In this document: positions 21,601 through 32,754 of the stretch, piece after piece
Numbering within the stretch: the stretch's first letter is position 1
Layout of the letters: the number at the start of each line of letters is the position of its first letter
From: Ryuthela nishihirai
Taxonomy: Eukaryota > Arthropoda > Arachnida > Araneae > Heptathelidae
Assembly: GCA_038380435.1 (NCBI GenBank)
Contig: JAWZYU010000009.1
Span: 64,385,901-64,449,900 of the forward strand
Length of the DNA stretch: 64,000 nt
Direction: 5' to 3'
Notes under the pieces: generated by a model
Seen by the model: the letters and a program-made list of their open reading frames with translations, nothing else
Told to the model about the DNA's origin: nothing
The model's database searches: none
Made by a program: the position numbers and the translations under genes

Positions 21601-22229
21601 CCCATGTTATTGGAAAACTTTGCAGCTTTATAAATCGGCAAGGGAAATGTAAACCTCTTTGGTTAAAGTTTAATGATAATTAATTCGTTCATTTTTGATG
21701 AAAAGAAACGATAGTGTTGGTATTAAATATAGGCATAGATTAAACTTCGACTGAAAGGGATTTTAATCGTCATTTCCAGTTTGTTAAGAATTATTTAATA
21801 CTCCTCTAAAACTATGAGCTTAAGAGCATTTAAGTGTTTGCTCGAATACGCTTGTGGGTTTTCCTGCAATTTAACAATCCACTTATTCCTTTTCTAACAG
21901 TGTGATGAGTTAAGTGTCGTGTGCAACTAAAAATAAAGAGAAAATAAAATGTCCAGTCTACCTAGAAATTAAAAAAAAAAAACTAAACCTCTAGTTCCGC
22001 TAGAAATACGAAAAGAAATTTAGTTAGAAATTTAGAAAAGTTAGAGACATTTAGTAAAAGTTTTAGTAAGTTAGTATTAAGGAAAGTTAGAAATTTAGAA
22101 AAATCTCGAGCTGGAAATACAAAACGAAATAATTTTATGTTCTAGACGGAAAAATTCCCTTTCAGTAGATTTCTTCCGTAAGACTTCATTAACTTTGCTG
22201 CAATCTCTAACACGTTATGATCACATATT

Positions 22230-23180
22230 GATCGCCGTCCCTTAAAGATTTATTCCCTTCTTTTTTGACTACGATCCTTAATGGTTTCTTCTCTTTCTTT
22301 TTTACTACGATCCTTAGTAGTTCCTTCCCTTTCTTTTTCGACTACGATCCTCAATAGTTTTATCCCTTTCTTTTTCGACTATCTCCCTAATAGTTTCTTC
22401 CCTTCCTTTTTCGACTATGATCCTTAATTGTTTCTTCCCTTGCTTTTACGATTACGATCCTTAATAGTTTCTTCCCTTGCTTTTTTTTACTACAATACTT
22501 AATGGTTTCTTCCCTTTCTTTTTTTACTACAATCCATAATATTTCCTTCCCTTTCTTTTTCGACTACAATCCATAATAGTTTCTTCCCTTTCTTTTTTTT
22601 TTACTACAATCCATAATAGTTTCTTCTCTTTCTTTTTCGACTACAATCCATAATAGTTTCTTCCCTTTCTTTTTCGTCTATGATCCCTAATAGTTTCTTC
22701 CCTTTCCGATTACGATCCCTAATAATTTCTTCCCTTTCTTTTTCTACTACGATTTAATAGTTTCTTATCTTGCTTTTCCTACTATGATTCTTAATAGTTT
22801 CCTACCTTGATTTTCCTGCTACGATCCTTAATAGTTACTTCCCTTGTCTTTTTCACTACGATCTTAATAGTTTTTTCCCTTTCTTTTCTGACCACAATCC
22901 CTAATAGTTTCTTTCCTTCTTCTTTGACTACGATACCTAATAAATACTTCCTTTTCTTTTTTGAATACTATCCGTAACAGATTCTCCCTAATTTATCACT
23001 ACTATCTGTCACGAGTTCATCTCTCTTAATGAATACAATCTCTCGCGAGTTTATCTCTTAATTTTCATCTCTTACTTATTCATCCCTAGTACTAAGTGCA
23101 ATCCCTCGTAGGTTCTATTTGCATATAGGATTACGATATCTCGTGACTTATTCTCGCATACTGAAGACGATTTTTCTAGT
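22230..23180. repeat. ~37-bp pyrimidine-rich minisatellite
   Basis: About twenty units of 36-38 bp are built on ACTACGATCCTTAATAG followed by TTTCTTCCCTTTCTTTTT. They are clear from 22230 to 22990 and blurred to about 23180. The plus strand is strongly pyrimidine-biased. Confidence 0.9.
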
Positions 23181-23365
23181 TCATTTGTTTTTCACGGTGT
23201 TATCTTGTGTTGCAAGTGCTGCTCCATAAATGACAGCGATATTTGAGGGGGGGGGGGGGTATGTTTACATATTGACTACCATCTTCCTTTTTATTCGGCC
23301 ATTCACTGATTCATCCCTCAAAGCGATTATTATTCTTGCATGACCTTTTGCAGGTTTCGGATCTC

Positions 23366-24157
23366 CAACACCTTGTGGAATCTATGCTAAACCGTATAAG
23401 TGCTGTAATTCGGGCTAAAGGAGGTCCAACTCAATATTGAATAAAAGGTTTCTAATTCAGTGGCCTGTGTGTGTAGAATCATAATGGTTAATAAGAATTT
23501 GGAATGGTTCTAAAGATCTGGACACTGGAAGATTGGAAAAAAGTCATGTGGTCCGACGAGTTGCGGTACACCTTGTTCTGTATCGACGGTAGGCAGAGAG
23601 TTTGGCGGGAGCCCCATGAAGCAATGGACCCAGCTTGTCTAGTAAAACACAACATTAGGTTCTGGAGGCGGTGTCATGGTGTGGGGCACGTTCTGTTGGC
23701 ACGGAATTGATATTGCTGGAAGCTCTGGGGTCCTCCAAGGATTATCTGAACATTGTTACCGATCAAGTCCATCCCACAATGTTACTTTTTATCCAGCAAG
23801 TGACGGCTGTTTCATGGACGACAATGCTACTGTCCATTGCGCAGGATGTGTTCAGCAGTGGTTCAGCGAGCATGACAGCGATTTCCATCATCTTCCCTGG
23901 CCACCACAAAGCCGGATCTGAACCCCATTGAAATGTATGGAACATGTCAGAAAAACAGATCCGGGAGCAAAGTCCTCTTCCGTCAAATCTGAGCCAGTTA
24001 AAGGACTGTCTAGTAAACGCCTGGTATGCTGGAGATGTAAAGGCACTCCAATACATTGTGGAACCTACGCTAAACCGTAAACGTGCTGTAATTCGGGCTA
24101 AAGGAGGTCCAACTCGGTATTGAATAAAGGTTTCTAATTCGGTGGTCGGTGTGTGTA
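23366..24157 (+). mobile_element. Tc1-like 3' fragments in tandem
   Basis: Two pieces of the 12.9-kb Tc1 family in the plus orientation. The first (23366-23475) is only the last ~110 bp. The second (23513-24157) covers WSDELRYTLF, GGxVMVWGTFCWHGIDI, DDNATVH and the C-terminus, with a frameshift before PDLNPIE. Each piece is followed by the same non-transposon sequence (ATAATGGTTAATAAGAATTT at 23481 against ATAATGGCTAGTAACAATTT at 24163). This shows that the locus itself was duplicated after insertion. The right end CGGTGTGTG-TA is present; the left half of the element is absent. Confidence 0.9.
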
Positions 24158-24205
24158 GAAGCATAATGGCTAGTAACAATTTCGAATGGTTCCAAAGATT
24201 TATCA

Positions 24206-25507
24206 TGTTGAACCGGTGCATCAAATTAGTGGGATTAATTTGATCCAATTTAGTATTTTAAATTTATCAGTAGCAAATTGGACAAATGCGGTATATATCG
24301 GATACGATAAAACTTTACACACTTAACAACTTTCGACTGTATTCTCATTCGTTTTTCAAATCAGTCGTGTTCCAATCCATTTTTGATGTAATTTACACTA
24401 GTATTCGCGATATCTCGTATGTCTCGTAGTCAGCGATCAGGTCATATTCATAGTTCTCTTCAGTATATATAATCATTTTGATTACGATTCTAAACAGTGA
24501 CTTCCTTGGAATTTATTATGATCCGTTTATGCTTTCGTGACTACAATCTATTTTTGGGAGAAAACATCACATTTTTTTCACCAACCTAAAATCTCTCACT
24601 TGATCTACAACACTTATCCTACAATGGCTCATTAAATTCACTTTAAATCATTTACCTTGAGTGTAATTCAAATACGAAACTTTGTAAAGCTGTAAGACAG
24701 AGCATTGTCGGAATGTTTTCTTTAGTTAGTGATTTTAGATGGACAGCAGCTAGCAATAGGATTGGCAACCCGGAAGCATTTATGTTTGACAAAGGATCTC
24801 TACATTAGCTGAAATGATTGCTTAATATGTTTATCAAGACAATCATCAAGAGTTAAGATTTAACAACTGACGATTAAAGGCTAAAACGAAAACTGATATT
24901 CTCTGCTTCTTGCAAATGACAAGTGCACTATTAGTTGCAGATGAGTGTGAGTTTCAGGCGATGTTCAGATTCTTGAAACCCGAACGGGAGACGTAAGAGG
25001 CTTAACTTAGTTATTAATGGAACTAAATACGCAACGTCATTTCTAAGTCGGATGGTGGAGATATATATTGAGTTTCTCCCTCTGATGCGTCTCCTAGATG
25101 CAGCTGTTCAAGTCTCAGAGGTTGAACCGAGAGATAGGAAACGTGATACAGAGGTTAACTGAATATCTGCTTAATACAATCGTGAACGTCATTCGCCGTT
25201 CGATTTCGAGTGTGATCTCCCTTCCTCTACACAGTAGCTTTGTCGCTCAGTAGAAAGATCTGGGATTCGAAATTTTGACGAAACCTTTTGGGAATTGATA
25301 TTATTTTATTTTTTTATGTGCTCTGAAAAGTCAAAAATAAACCTAAAACAAATAGGCAATGATTTCTACCTATTTATTCAATAAAAATTAAAACGTTAAA
25401 ATGCTACTTAATCACATTACTCAATATCTAGAACACGATAGAGAACCCACTGTTCTTGTTTTTTTAATGAGAACAATAAGCTTATTAAGCATTGTTATAT
25501 ATCTTTA
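24206..25507. other. Nothing recognised
   Basis: No gene assigned. Some weakly repetitive sequence (24310-24560) resembles the degraded edge of the 22-23 kb minisatellite. Confidence 0.35.
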
Positions 25508-25701
25508 GCCGTCCCGTGGCCGAGTGGTTAGCACGCTTGGCTATTGATCTAATGGGACCGGGTTCGAGCCCCGGGTAAGGCATGGATGTGTGTCGTTTTT
25601 CTGCTGAGGTCCTGCCATCCTCTCAGATCTTCTACTATGGCATATAAACTGACAGGCTCCTGTCAGATCTCTGTGGCAAGCAGCTGCTTGAGGGGGTATT
25701 T
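25508..25701 (+). mobile_element. SINE-B, full length
   Basis: A tRNA-like head with A box TGGCCGAGTGG and B box GGTTCGAGCCC. Its arms GCCGTCC... and ...AAGGCA are like a Ser/Leu-type tRNA without a long variable arm. The body (CTGCTGAGGTCCTGCCATCC, CTCCTGTCAGATC) ends GCTTGAGGGGGTATTTAAT. The same order recurs near 41.0, 42.2 (minus) and 43.75 kb. The head lacks a sound anticodon arm, so it is not a working tRNA. Confidence 0.9.
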
Positions 25702-26004
25702 AATAAATTTAAAATATATCTTTGAATAATAAGGTTTATTAGTTATAATTTTGCTATATTTTAAACATTTCACAGAAAATTTTTATATATTAACTACTTT
25801 TTATTGAAACAACTGCTTTAAAAAGGATGTTTTCGTTAAAAAATCCTGTCTTTCTACTGTTCCAAAGGGAAATAAAATTTCATTCATTCTGTCTTGTCAT
25901 GAATTTTTATTACGTATATAACAGTTTTAGATCGGCCTTGACTGATATATGGCAGAGTCAATGCATTATTGCAAAATGATTCGCCAAATCCACAAACCAG
26001 AGTG

Positions 26005-26095
26005 TTGAATTGTTTTATCTCTGTCTGTCTCCGTTTGTCGCACCTGGGACTAAATAGCTAAGGCACAATGACTCTGACTACTCAGAGATTTCTTC
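26005..26095 (-). mobile_element. SINE-A tail remnant
   Basis: Decayed 3' end: TTGAATTGTTTTATCTCTG, then GGGACTAAATAGCTAAGG. It is truncated. Confidence 0.5.
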
Positions 26096-26189
26096 AAGAA
26101 AGAAAAAAAATATCCTCTTTTCATAACGAGATCAGAATGGGGGTTAGCGGAGAATATCTCAAAGAAGGCGCAGTAAACACTCAACTATG

Positions 26190-26545
26190 GGGTTGGGTTA
26201 TTTTGCCTCTAAGCCATACACAATGTGCTATAAATGGCCAGATCACTAGGATTCCTGGGCTCAGAGAGCGTTGGGGAAGAGGGATACACTGGAGACCGTT
26301 AGGAGGCAGATAGTAGTCTTCATCCAGCGTGTTCTTTTACGTATATATACGAGAATATGATTCTCCTGCACACGGAGCCAGGGTTTATGTCACATCTGAA
26401 GAACGGAGCGTTAATCGAACGCATTGGTGCCCACTTTCTCACCGAGGGCAGAACGCGGATTATGGAGATAAATCTCAACGCTGGCACAGTTGGGGCTGGA
26501 ACCTCGGAACCGCAAATTACGAATCTGGTCAACATTGGTACAGAC
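26190..26545 (-). mobile_element. SINE-A, diverged
   Basis: Full length but old. Tail GGGTTGGGTTATTTTGCCTC, middle with TTTATGTCACATCTGAAG, and head CTGGAACCTCGG are recognisable. Open frames on both strands are SINE translations. Confidence 0.82.
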
Positions 26546-26796
26546 CAGTATCAGTCTGACCCCGACGAACAAGAAAAAACAATCTGTATCAAGAAACGAC
26601 AGAAGAAGAAAAACAGACAATGTGACCGAAAATATGTCATCCTTTTTTAGGAAAGAATGCGCAAAATGTATTTCAATGAATATTCTAAATGATCAATGAC
26701 GAATTCATTTTCATTCGTTGTTTTCTCTTCCTATCAACGAATAAAAAATGATTTCTTACAAATTTTTATAATTCGATCTTCAATATGTTTCGAGTT

Positions 26797-27110
26797 CGGT
26801 TGAATTGTGAACGGAACTTTTTTGCACACAATTGGCTAAATGGCAAGGTCACAAGGACCCCGAGAGTTCAGAGAAGGTTGGGAGGAAGGAGAAGTTGGTG
26901 GCCTCACGTCAAGGCCATTCACTTATTGTCTCAGGTGCACAGAGTATAACTTTCCCGCACAGCAGGCCATGGCTTAACGCCCCATCCGACAGCGGGGTGA
27001 CCTTTCCAAGCCCATCGGTGTCCCCTACTGACCGAGATTGTTTTGATCGGGTGGGATCCGAACCCACGATCTCTTGATAACATGCCAGGTGCTCTGACCC
27101 CTGAGTATGT
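26797..27110 (-). mobile_element. SINE-A body with a SINE-C-type head
   Basis: From the tail (26797) to about 27036 this is ordinary minus-strand SINE-A (GGCTAAATGGCAAGGTCAC, CTTAACGCCCCATCCGAC, AAGCCCATCGGTGTCCCC). Beyond that, the usual GGAGATAAATCTC and head are absent. A different tRNA-like head follows: on the minus strand CTGGCATGTTATCAAGAG and B box GGGTTCGGATCCCACC. It matches the head of SINE-C near 46.6 kb. This suggests a chimera, formed by template switching or by two insertions. Confidence 0.8.
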
Positions 27111-28009
27111 TTCGAAATGATCAAATTAAAAATAATAATAAATATATCATTAATAATCAAAATAAATAATATCAATTTGAACAATAAAAATAATCCCTAG
27201 TTTTGAATTTAGCTTCGTGATGTGTAATCATTTGTTCAGTCACCATAAATTGTCGTAAAAATGCCATTGACGATACGAATCTGAACCAGAAAATCACACA
27301 AGCGTTCATTTCTGATCTAAATATCGGATCTAGGATTCGGTCTATCGCATCGCAACAAGCTAACCTCGCAGCAAATAAAACGAACCATGCCTTATCCCTT
27401 TTTCACTTTTCCTTTTGCATTTGTTTTCCCATTTAATTCCGACCATTTCTGCGATTTAAGTTTCGTTTCACGTTGTTGCCACATCAGATCGCTTTAGAGT
27501 GCTTAATCTGTGATATTGAGTTAGAGATAAATTCATTCTTCTCAAATAATATTTCATTAAATAACTTTACAATTATTAACTTTATACAATGTAATAAACA
27601 GAAATAAATCCCTCCAAATCCCCAAGAGTTCCCACTCGAAATGGATTCAATTTTACATTAATACAATGCAATCAAACGTATATTTCCAACTACCAGAAGA
27701 AACCTAGCTTAGTGTTTAACAATATAACTGATAATGTAGAATTCATATTAATTAAATTTTATGATTATTGCTTATTAATCTAATTTTAAGTTTTTTTAAA
27801 GAACTGATGATCCCAAATCTTCAAGATACCCTGTCAAGAGCATTAAAATGTCTTCTAGCTAAATGAATATAATGACTTTCTGCTATATTCTAGATGTCAC
27901 AATATTGTGTAACAATAATTGGTTTAATACTCTTATGTTAATTAAATATTTTTCAAATTCTTGTTTTTTAATCTCATGTCACTGATGAATCTTACTCGAT
28001 TTAATCGTA
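27111..28009. other. Nothing recognised
   Basis: AT-rich sequence without gene or repeat structure. Confidence 0.4.
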
Positions 28010-29440
28010 CGGGAAAGCTAACTTTTCCTCATCAACTTTGGCACCGTCAGGAATTTTTCCAGTCGGAGCCAAAAAAACTGCTTCAGTAACAGACAAAATG
28101 TTTTCAGTGGGGGGAGGGAACAAAAAGAAAATCAATGTTTCAAGACAGAAATATTTAGGCCTAACCATTTATTAATGAGAGAAGTTGCGAATAGAGCAAT
28201 CATGCCTACATCGTACCATAATGCAACTAGACAAAAAACAGATCAATGTTTCAAGACAGAAATATTTAGGCCTAACCATTTATTAATGAGAGAAGTTGCA
28301 AATAGAGCAATCATGCCTACACCGTACCATAATGCAACTAGACGAAAAGAAAATCAATGTTTCAAGACAGAAGTATTTAGGCTTAACCATTTATTAATGA
28401 GAGAAGTTGCGAATCGAGCAATCATGCCTACATCGTACCATAATGCAACTAGACAAAAAATAAATCAATGTTTCACGACAGAAATATTTAGGCCTAACCA
28501 TTTATTAATGATAGAAGTTGCAAATAGAGCAATCATGCCTACATCGTACCATAATGCAACTAGACAAAAAACAAATCAATGTTTCAAGACAGAAATATTT
28601 AGGCCTAACCATTTATTAATGAGAGAAGTTGCGAATAGAGTAATCATGCCTACATCGCACCCTAATGCAACTAGACAAAAAAAACAAATCAATGTTTCAA
28701 GACATAAATATTTAGGCCTAATCATTTATTAATGAGAGAAGTTGCGAATAGAGCAATCATACCTACATCCTACCATAATGCAACTAGACAAAAAACAAAT
28801 CAATGTTTCAAGACAGAAATATTTAGGCCTAACCATTTATTAATGAGAGAAGTTGCGAATAGAGTAATCATGCCTACATCGCACCCTAATGCAACTAGAC
28901 AAAAAAACAAATCAATGTTTCAAGACAGAAATATTTAGGCCTAACCATTTATTAATGAGAGAAGTTGCAAATGGAGCAATCATGCCTACATCGTACCATA
29001 ATGCAACTAGACAAAAACAAATCAATGTTTCAAGACAGAAATATTTAGGCCCAACCATTTATTAATGAGAGAAGTTGCGAACAGAGTAATCATGCCTACA
29101 TCGCACCCTAATGCAACTAGACAAAAAAACAAATCAATGTTTCAAGACAGAAATATTTAGGCCTAACCATTTATTAATGAGAGAAGTTGCGAATAGAGCA
29201 ATCATACCTACATCGTACCATAATGCAACTAAGAATGTCAGAAAACAAACCGAAAGAGTAGAGTCTCTTATTTCTGAAAAATACCCGTAAAATCATTTTT
29301 AATTAATAAATAAAAATAATTTATATGCATCCATAAACAAAAGATAGCGTAGAAAAAAGTAAAGCTCTCGTTAAACGAACAAGACTTTAATTTTTAACAA
29401 AATTTTCATTAAAAATTAAAAAGTATCAACTTCATAGTAT
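28010..29440 (+). repeat. Repeat R with a 10-copy, 111-bp array
   Basis: Units begin (at CAATGTTTCAAGACAG) at 28133, 28244, 28355, 28466, 28577, 28690, 28801, 28913, 29023 and 29135. Most steps are exactly 111 bp. Because 111 is 37 codons, a frame stays open for 185 codons (28175-28732) and gives a 37-residue protein repeat. Indels of 1-2 bp in the A-run break it. Units alternate between forms with GAGCAATC...TCGTACCATAA and GAGTAATC...TCGCACCCTAA. The flanks match the single-monomer copy at 21.2 kb. No recognised protein results, so this is a satellite-like expansion. Confidence 0.92.
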
Positions 29441-29480
29441 AGTACGAATAAGTGAGAAATTTTGCATACATTGGCAGTTT

Positions 29481-29534
29481 CATGGTACTTCGCGCACGAT
29501 GTTTTCATTGATGTTTGATGCGCGAAGTACCATG
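29481..29534. repeat. 16-bp inverted repeat with third copy
   Basis: CATGGTACTTCGCGCA (29481-29496) pairs with TGCGCGAAGTACCATG (29519-29534). TTTCATGGTACTTT repeats again just downstream. Confidence 0.85.
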
Positions 29535-29993
29535 AAGCTAAAGTTTCATGGTACTTTGTTCATAATAATTTGGCCAGGTAGTGTATTTCAGTATATAGAA
29601 TCAGATTTCAGTCTAAAATAAATCATCATTATTCCATACATTTATCTATAAGATTGACGGCTGCGCGACTTCGCTTTCCAGGCTTGACCACAATCAACAA
29701 CGGCACAGCCCCACGAAAGCTTTTTTTTTTCTTTTCAATGTAAAATATCTTAAAATGTTTTAACAAACTTATTAGTACAGACGATTAAACCTTTTACTCT
29801 GATTTACATACGACCATGATGACGAAAGACAGTGACCTCATGGAAATCTGCCTTGAGCATCGTCTCCTAGTTTATATACAACTTACATGAAAGCTCCTGA
29901 AAAGCTCAGTGAAAGCCTCATGAAACTGGCCAATCCATCAGAAAACGTCGCAAAAACCAACTTCACTCTTAATTTCTAGATAGGTATATATAG

Positions 29994-30256
29994 CAGGGCC
30001 GGGTCTAGGTTTATTCCCCCCCCCCCACACACACACACACTTTGAGAATACTAGTATTAGTAATGGAAGCCAAAAATATTTTTAACTTTGCATATTTCAT
30101 TTACATATTTTTACAAGAACCTTTATAACGACTACTAAAAGAAAGGAGAAAATGTTATACTACAATGGAAATATTTTGTCGGTTCAATTGCATCATTTGT
30201 TCACCCCACCCCCCTCCACTCCATCCCCCACTTTTATTTTATTAGACCCGGGCCTG
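29994..30256. mobile_element. Possible hAT-like MITE
   Basis: The ends CAGGGCCGGGTCTAGG and TAGACCCGGGCCTG form a TIR. The interior AATGTTATACTACAATGG resembles the interior of the element at 142-880 (AATGTTACTCTGCAATGG). No 8-bp duplication could be found, which keeps the call tentative. Confidence 0.55.
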
Positions 30257-30699
30257 ATAAGGAATATTGATGTTATCAGTGTGATAAATATTTTACAGCG
30301 TCGTGGGACTAATATGCAAAATAACACCGTGAAAATTCAATGATATTTATAGAGCCGCACTTTTTACATAATAAGTTCAATTGTTCAATAGATTTGACTC
30401 CACACTAAACTTGTCAGTCTTAAGCTCATTGTGATTTACATATTGTACAGCGCAAAAATGTGATCTAGATGTAATCGACCAAAAGCAATCCTTTTCTTAA
30501 GTGATAGACTTGAGTATTTTCTCTGAAGACAAAATGCTCAACAGTTGGCCAAACTAATACGAAACAAAATTCGCAGGAACGATGGCAAAGTTCCTGAGTA
30601 AACAACACTGTCAAAAATTGCATTCTCTCATTAATACCAAACTTCGCACGAAGTATTAGACTTACACCTTTACCAAAAAGAAGAAAAAACATCGCTCTA
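30257..30699. other. Nothing recognised
   Basis: AT-rich sequence. A minus frame (30465-30692) has no motif. Confidence 0.35.
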
Positions 30700-31150
30700 C
30701 CGCAAGCAATATATTCGGCAGCGAGGATTACACGGAGTCAACTCACGATCGATATTTAAATTCTTTGCAGACAGCATCCAAGGAAGTGAAAATAGCATCC
30801 GTCTGGCACTCCTAATTCTTCTCGCGCATCCTCCGCCTAAGTGTCGGCCAGATCCTTCTTTCCGTTGCTCTTCTTCTGGAAACCGAAACTCACTCCACGT
30901 GTTGATGGAAGATGCCATCCTCTTTGGGATACGTCATTGACCTTTTGTTTCTTGCAAAGCCGACTCCCGCTATTTGCCATTCACTGCAGTCAATATTGAC
31001 CCAACACTCGCTGTATGAATGGGAACTCTCGCAGCTTCTTCGCGGGAACTGTTCGCGGATGAGGGAGGAGGTGGAAGAAGAAGCAGACGGGGCAGCAGCT
31101 TCCTCGCGCGCCGAAGTTCAGAACTCGGTTGTTATTACTGCAAGCGAATG
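30700..31150. other. GC-rich island, possible host exon or promoter
   Basis: A CpG-containing, non-repetitive segment with open frames on both strands (30697-30918 minus; 30912-31151 plus, with an acidic stretch EEVEEEADGAAAS). No domain, TATA box or confident splice site was found. It stands out from AT-rich neighbours only by composition. Confidence 0.25.
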
Positions 31151-31639
31151 ATTCGTAAATAAACATTGTTTCGTATCTTCGGGGATTCTTTCAAGTGATT
31201 CATATAACTCTGAAATGTAGGAAATTTTATTTTTGTACTGGAGTATAAGATGTTTGTTTTATGTGCGCTCCTGGATGGTGAAAACGTAAGACCAAAGTTA
31301 AATGAGTTTCTTGTTTGTTCTGTCTCGTGTGTCGCTGTAATAAAAAAAATGCATTATCGCGATGTATTTCTCATTACTTTGATTCCACAGGAAAAAAGGA
31401 TCCAATGAAAAATATCGTAGTAAAAAAAAGGTAAACAGAAATCGGTGATTACATTTTTTTTTCGTAATAAATAAGAATTCCTTTTGCTTGCAGATATTCA
31501 TTTTGTGTGGTACTAATTTCCATCGTGATTCAGATTCTAACAATTTGCTAGGTTTCATGTTTGATCGTTCCTCTGACGAGTGTAAAATGTGTCTTCCCAC
31601 ATGAGATTTACTGACGAAATGAAGGATAGCAGTATCACC

Positions 31640-32095
31640 AACGTGACACCTGGAAAAACCAATTACACTTGCACCAATTTTTGAATGTAGGCCACCTATA
31701 TCATCTTGCACCAATTTTTGAATGTAGGCCACCTATATCATCTTACACCAATTTGTTAAATGAAGACCACAAATATCATCTTGCACCACTTTGTTAAATG
31801 AAGAAACATATCATCTTGCGCCAATTATTTAAACGAAGACCACAAACATCATCTTGCACCAATTTGTCTAGCGAAGACCACAAATATCATCTTGCGCCAA
31901 TTTGTTTAGCGAAGACCACAAATATTATCTTGCACCAATTTGTTAAATGAAGACCACAAATATCATTTTGCACCAATTTGTTAAATGAAGACCACAAATA
32001 TCATCTTGCACTAATTTGTTAAATGAAGACCACAAATAGCGTCTTGCACAAATTTCTTAAATGAAGACCAAAAATATCATATTGCGCCAATTTTT
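31640..32095. repeat. 37-bp minisatellite
   Basis: About twelve units of 36-38 bp have the form CACCAATTTGTTAAATGAAG followed by ACCACAAATATCATCTTG. Starts include 31674, 31711, 31748, 31785, 31821 and 31859. The first units carry a variant GAATGTAGGCCACCTAT. Units touch with no unique spacers, so this is not a CRISPR-like array. Confidence 0.9.
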
Positions 32096-32318
32096 AAATT
32101 AAGGACACTATTGTCACCAGGTAGCACTACCAAATTAAGGCCATGGATACCAGATAGAACCACTGAAAAACCAAACTTCCCAGTATCACCAGTATTTCCA
32201 ATAGCATTATCAATCAAAGTCCAAAGTTATCACTCGTTAGCACTAACCAAACTAAGGTACTGCCACTAATGAAAGCACGAATTATCACGATAACATTATC
32301 AAATAAAAGCTTCGAGTG

Positions 32319-32733
32319 ATCTGGCAACCTTCGCAAGGTTGCCAGATCACTAATTTCTAAACAAATCTGTGCCAGATATTTCTTCTCAATTCTGTAATCA
32401 ACCATAGTGTTCGGATATTTTTTTGAGCGACTGTAGGTGGTCATATTATTTTGATACTAGATCGTGTGGGCTCACTCACGGAAATATTGAGCGTGTGCAG
32501 TTACCGTTCATAGCAAACTGGAGCGTGTGCAGTAACTGCACACGCTCCAGTTTGCTGTGAACGGTAACTGGAGCGTGTGCAGTTGCTGTACACGCTCCAG
32601 ATATTTTTCCTGAATTCTGTAATCACGTGACACGAAGGTTGCCAGATCACTAATTTCTAAAAAAATCGTTGCCTGATATTTTTTCTCAATTCTGTAATCA
32701 ACCATAGTGTTCGGATATTTTTTTGAGCGACTG
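32319..32733. mobile_element. Composite MITE-P, left end truncated
   Basis: Starts inside the first palindrome (GTGATCTGGCAACCTTCG). It then has the right arm, the shared spacer and palindrome, and a second right half-arm ending GAGCGACTG-TA (32734-32735). Confidence 0.85.
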
Positions 32734-32754
32734 TACTGCATAAGGGAAAACGGT

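Noticed and set aside
25508..25582. Functional tRNA gene
   Set aside because: The A and B boxes are good, but the anticodon arm does not pair and the same head is fused to the same body at other loci, so it is a SINE.
28175..28732. 185-codon frame with a 37-residue repeat as a repetitive protein gene
   Set aside because: The frame stays open only because the 111-bp unit is a multiple of three. It breaks at A-run indels, and the single-copy relative at 21.2 kb has no such frame.
31640..32095. CRISPR-like array of 37-bp repeats
   Set aside because: Units are contiguous and diverged with no spacers, and the genome is eukaryotic.
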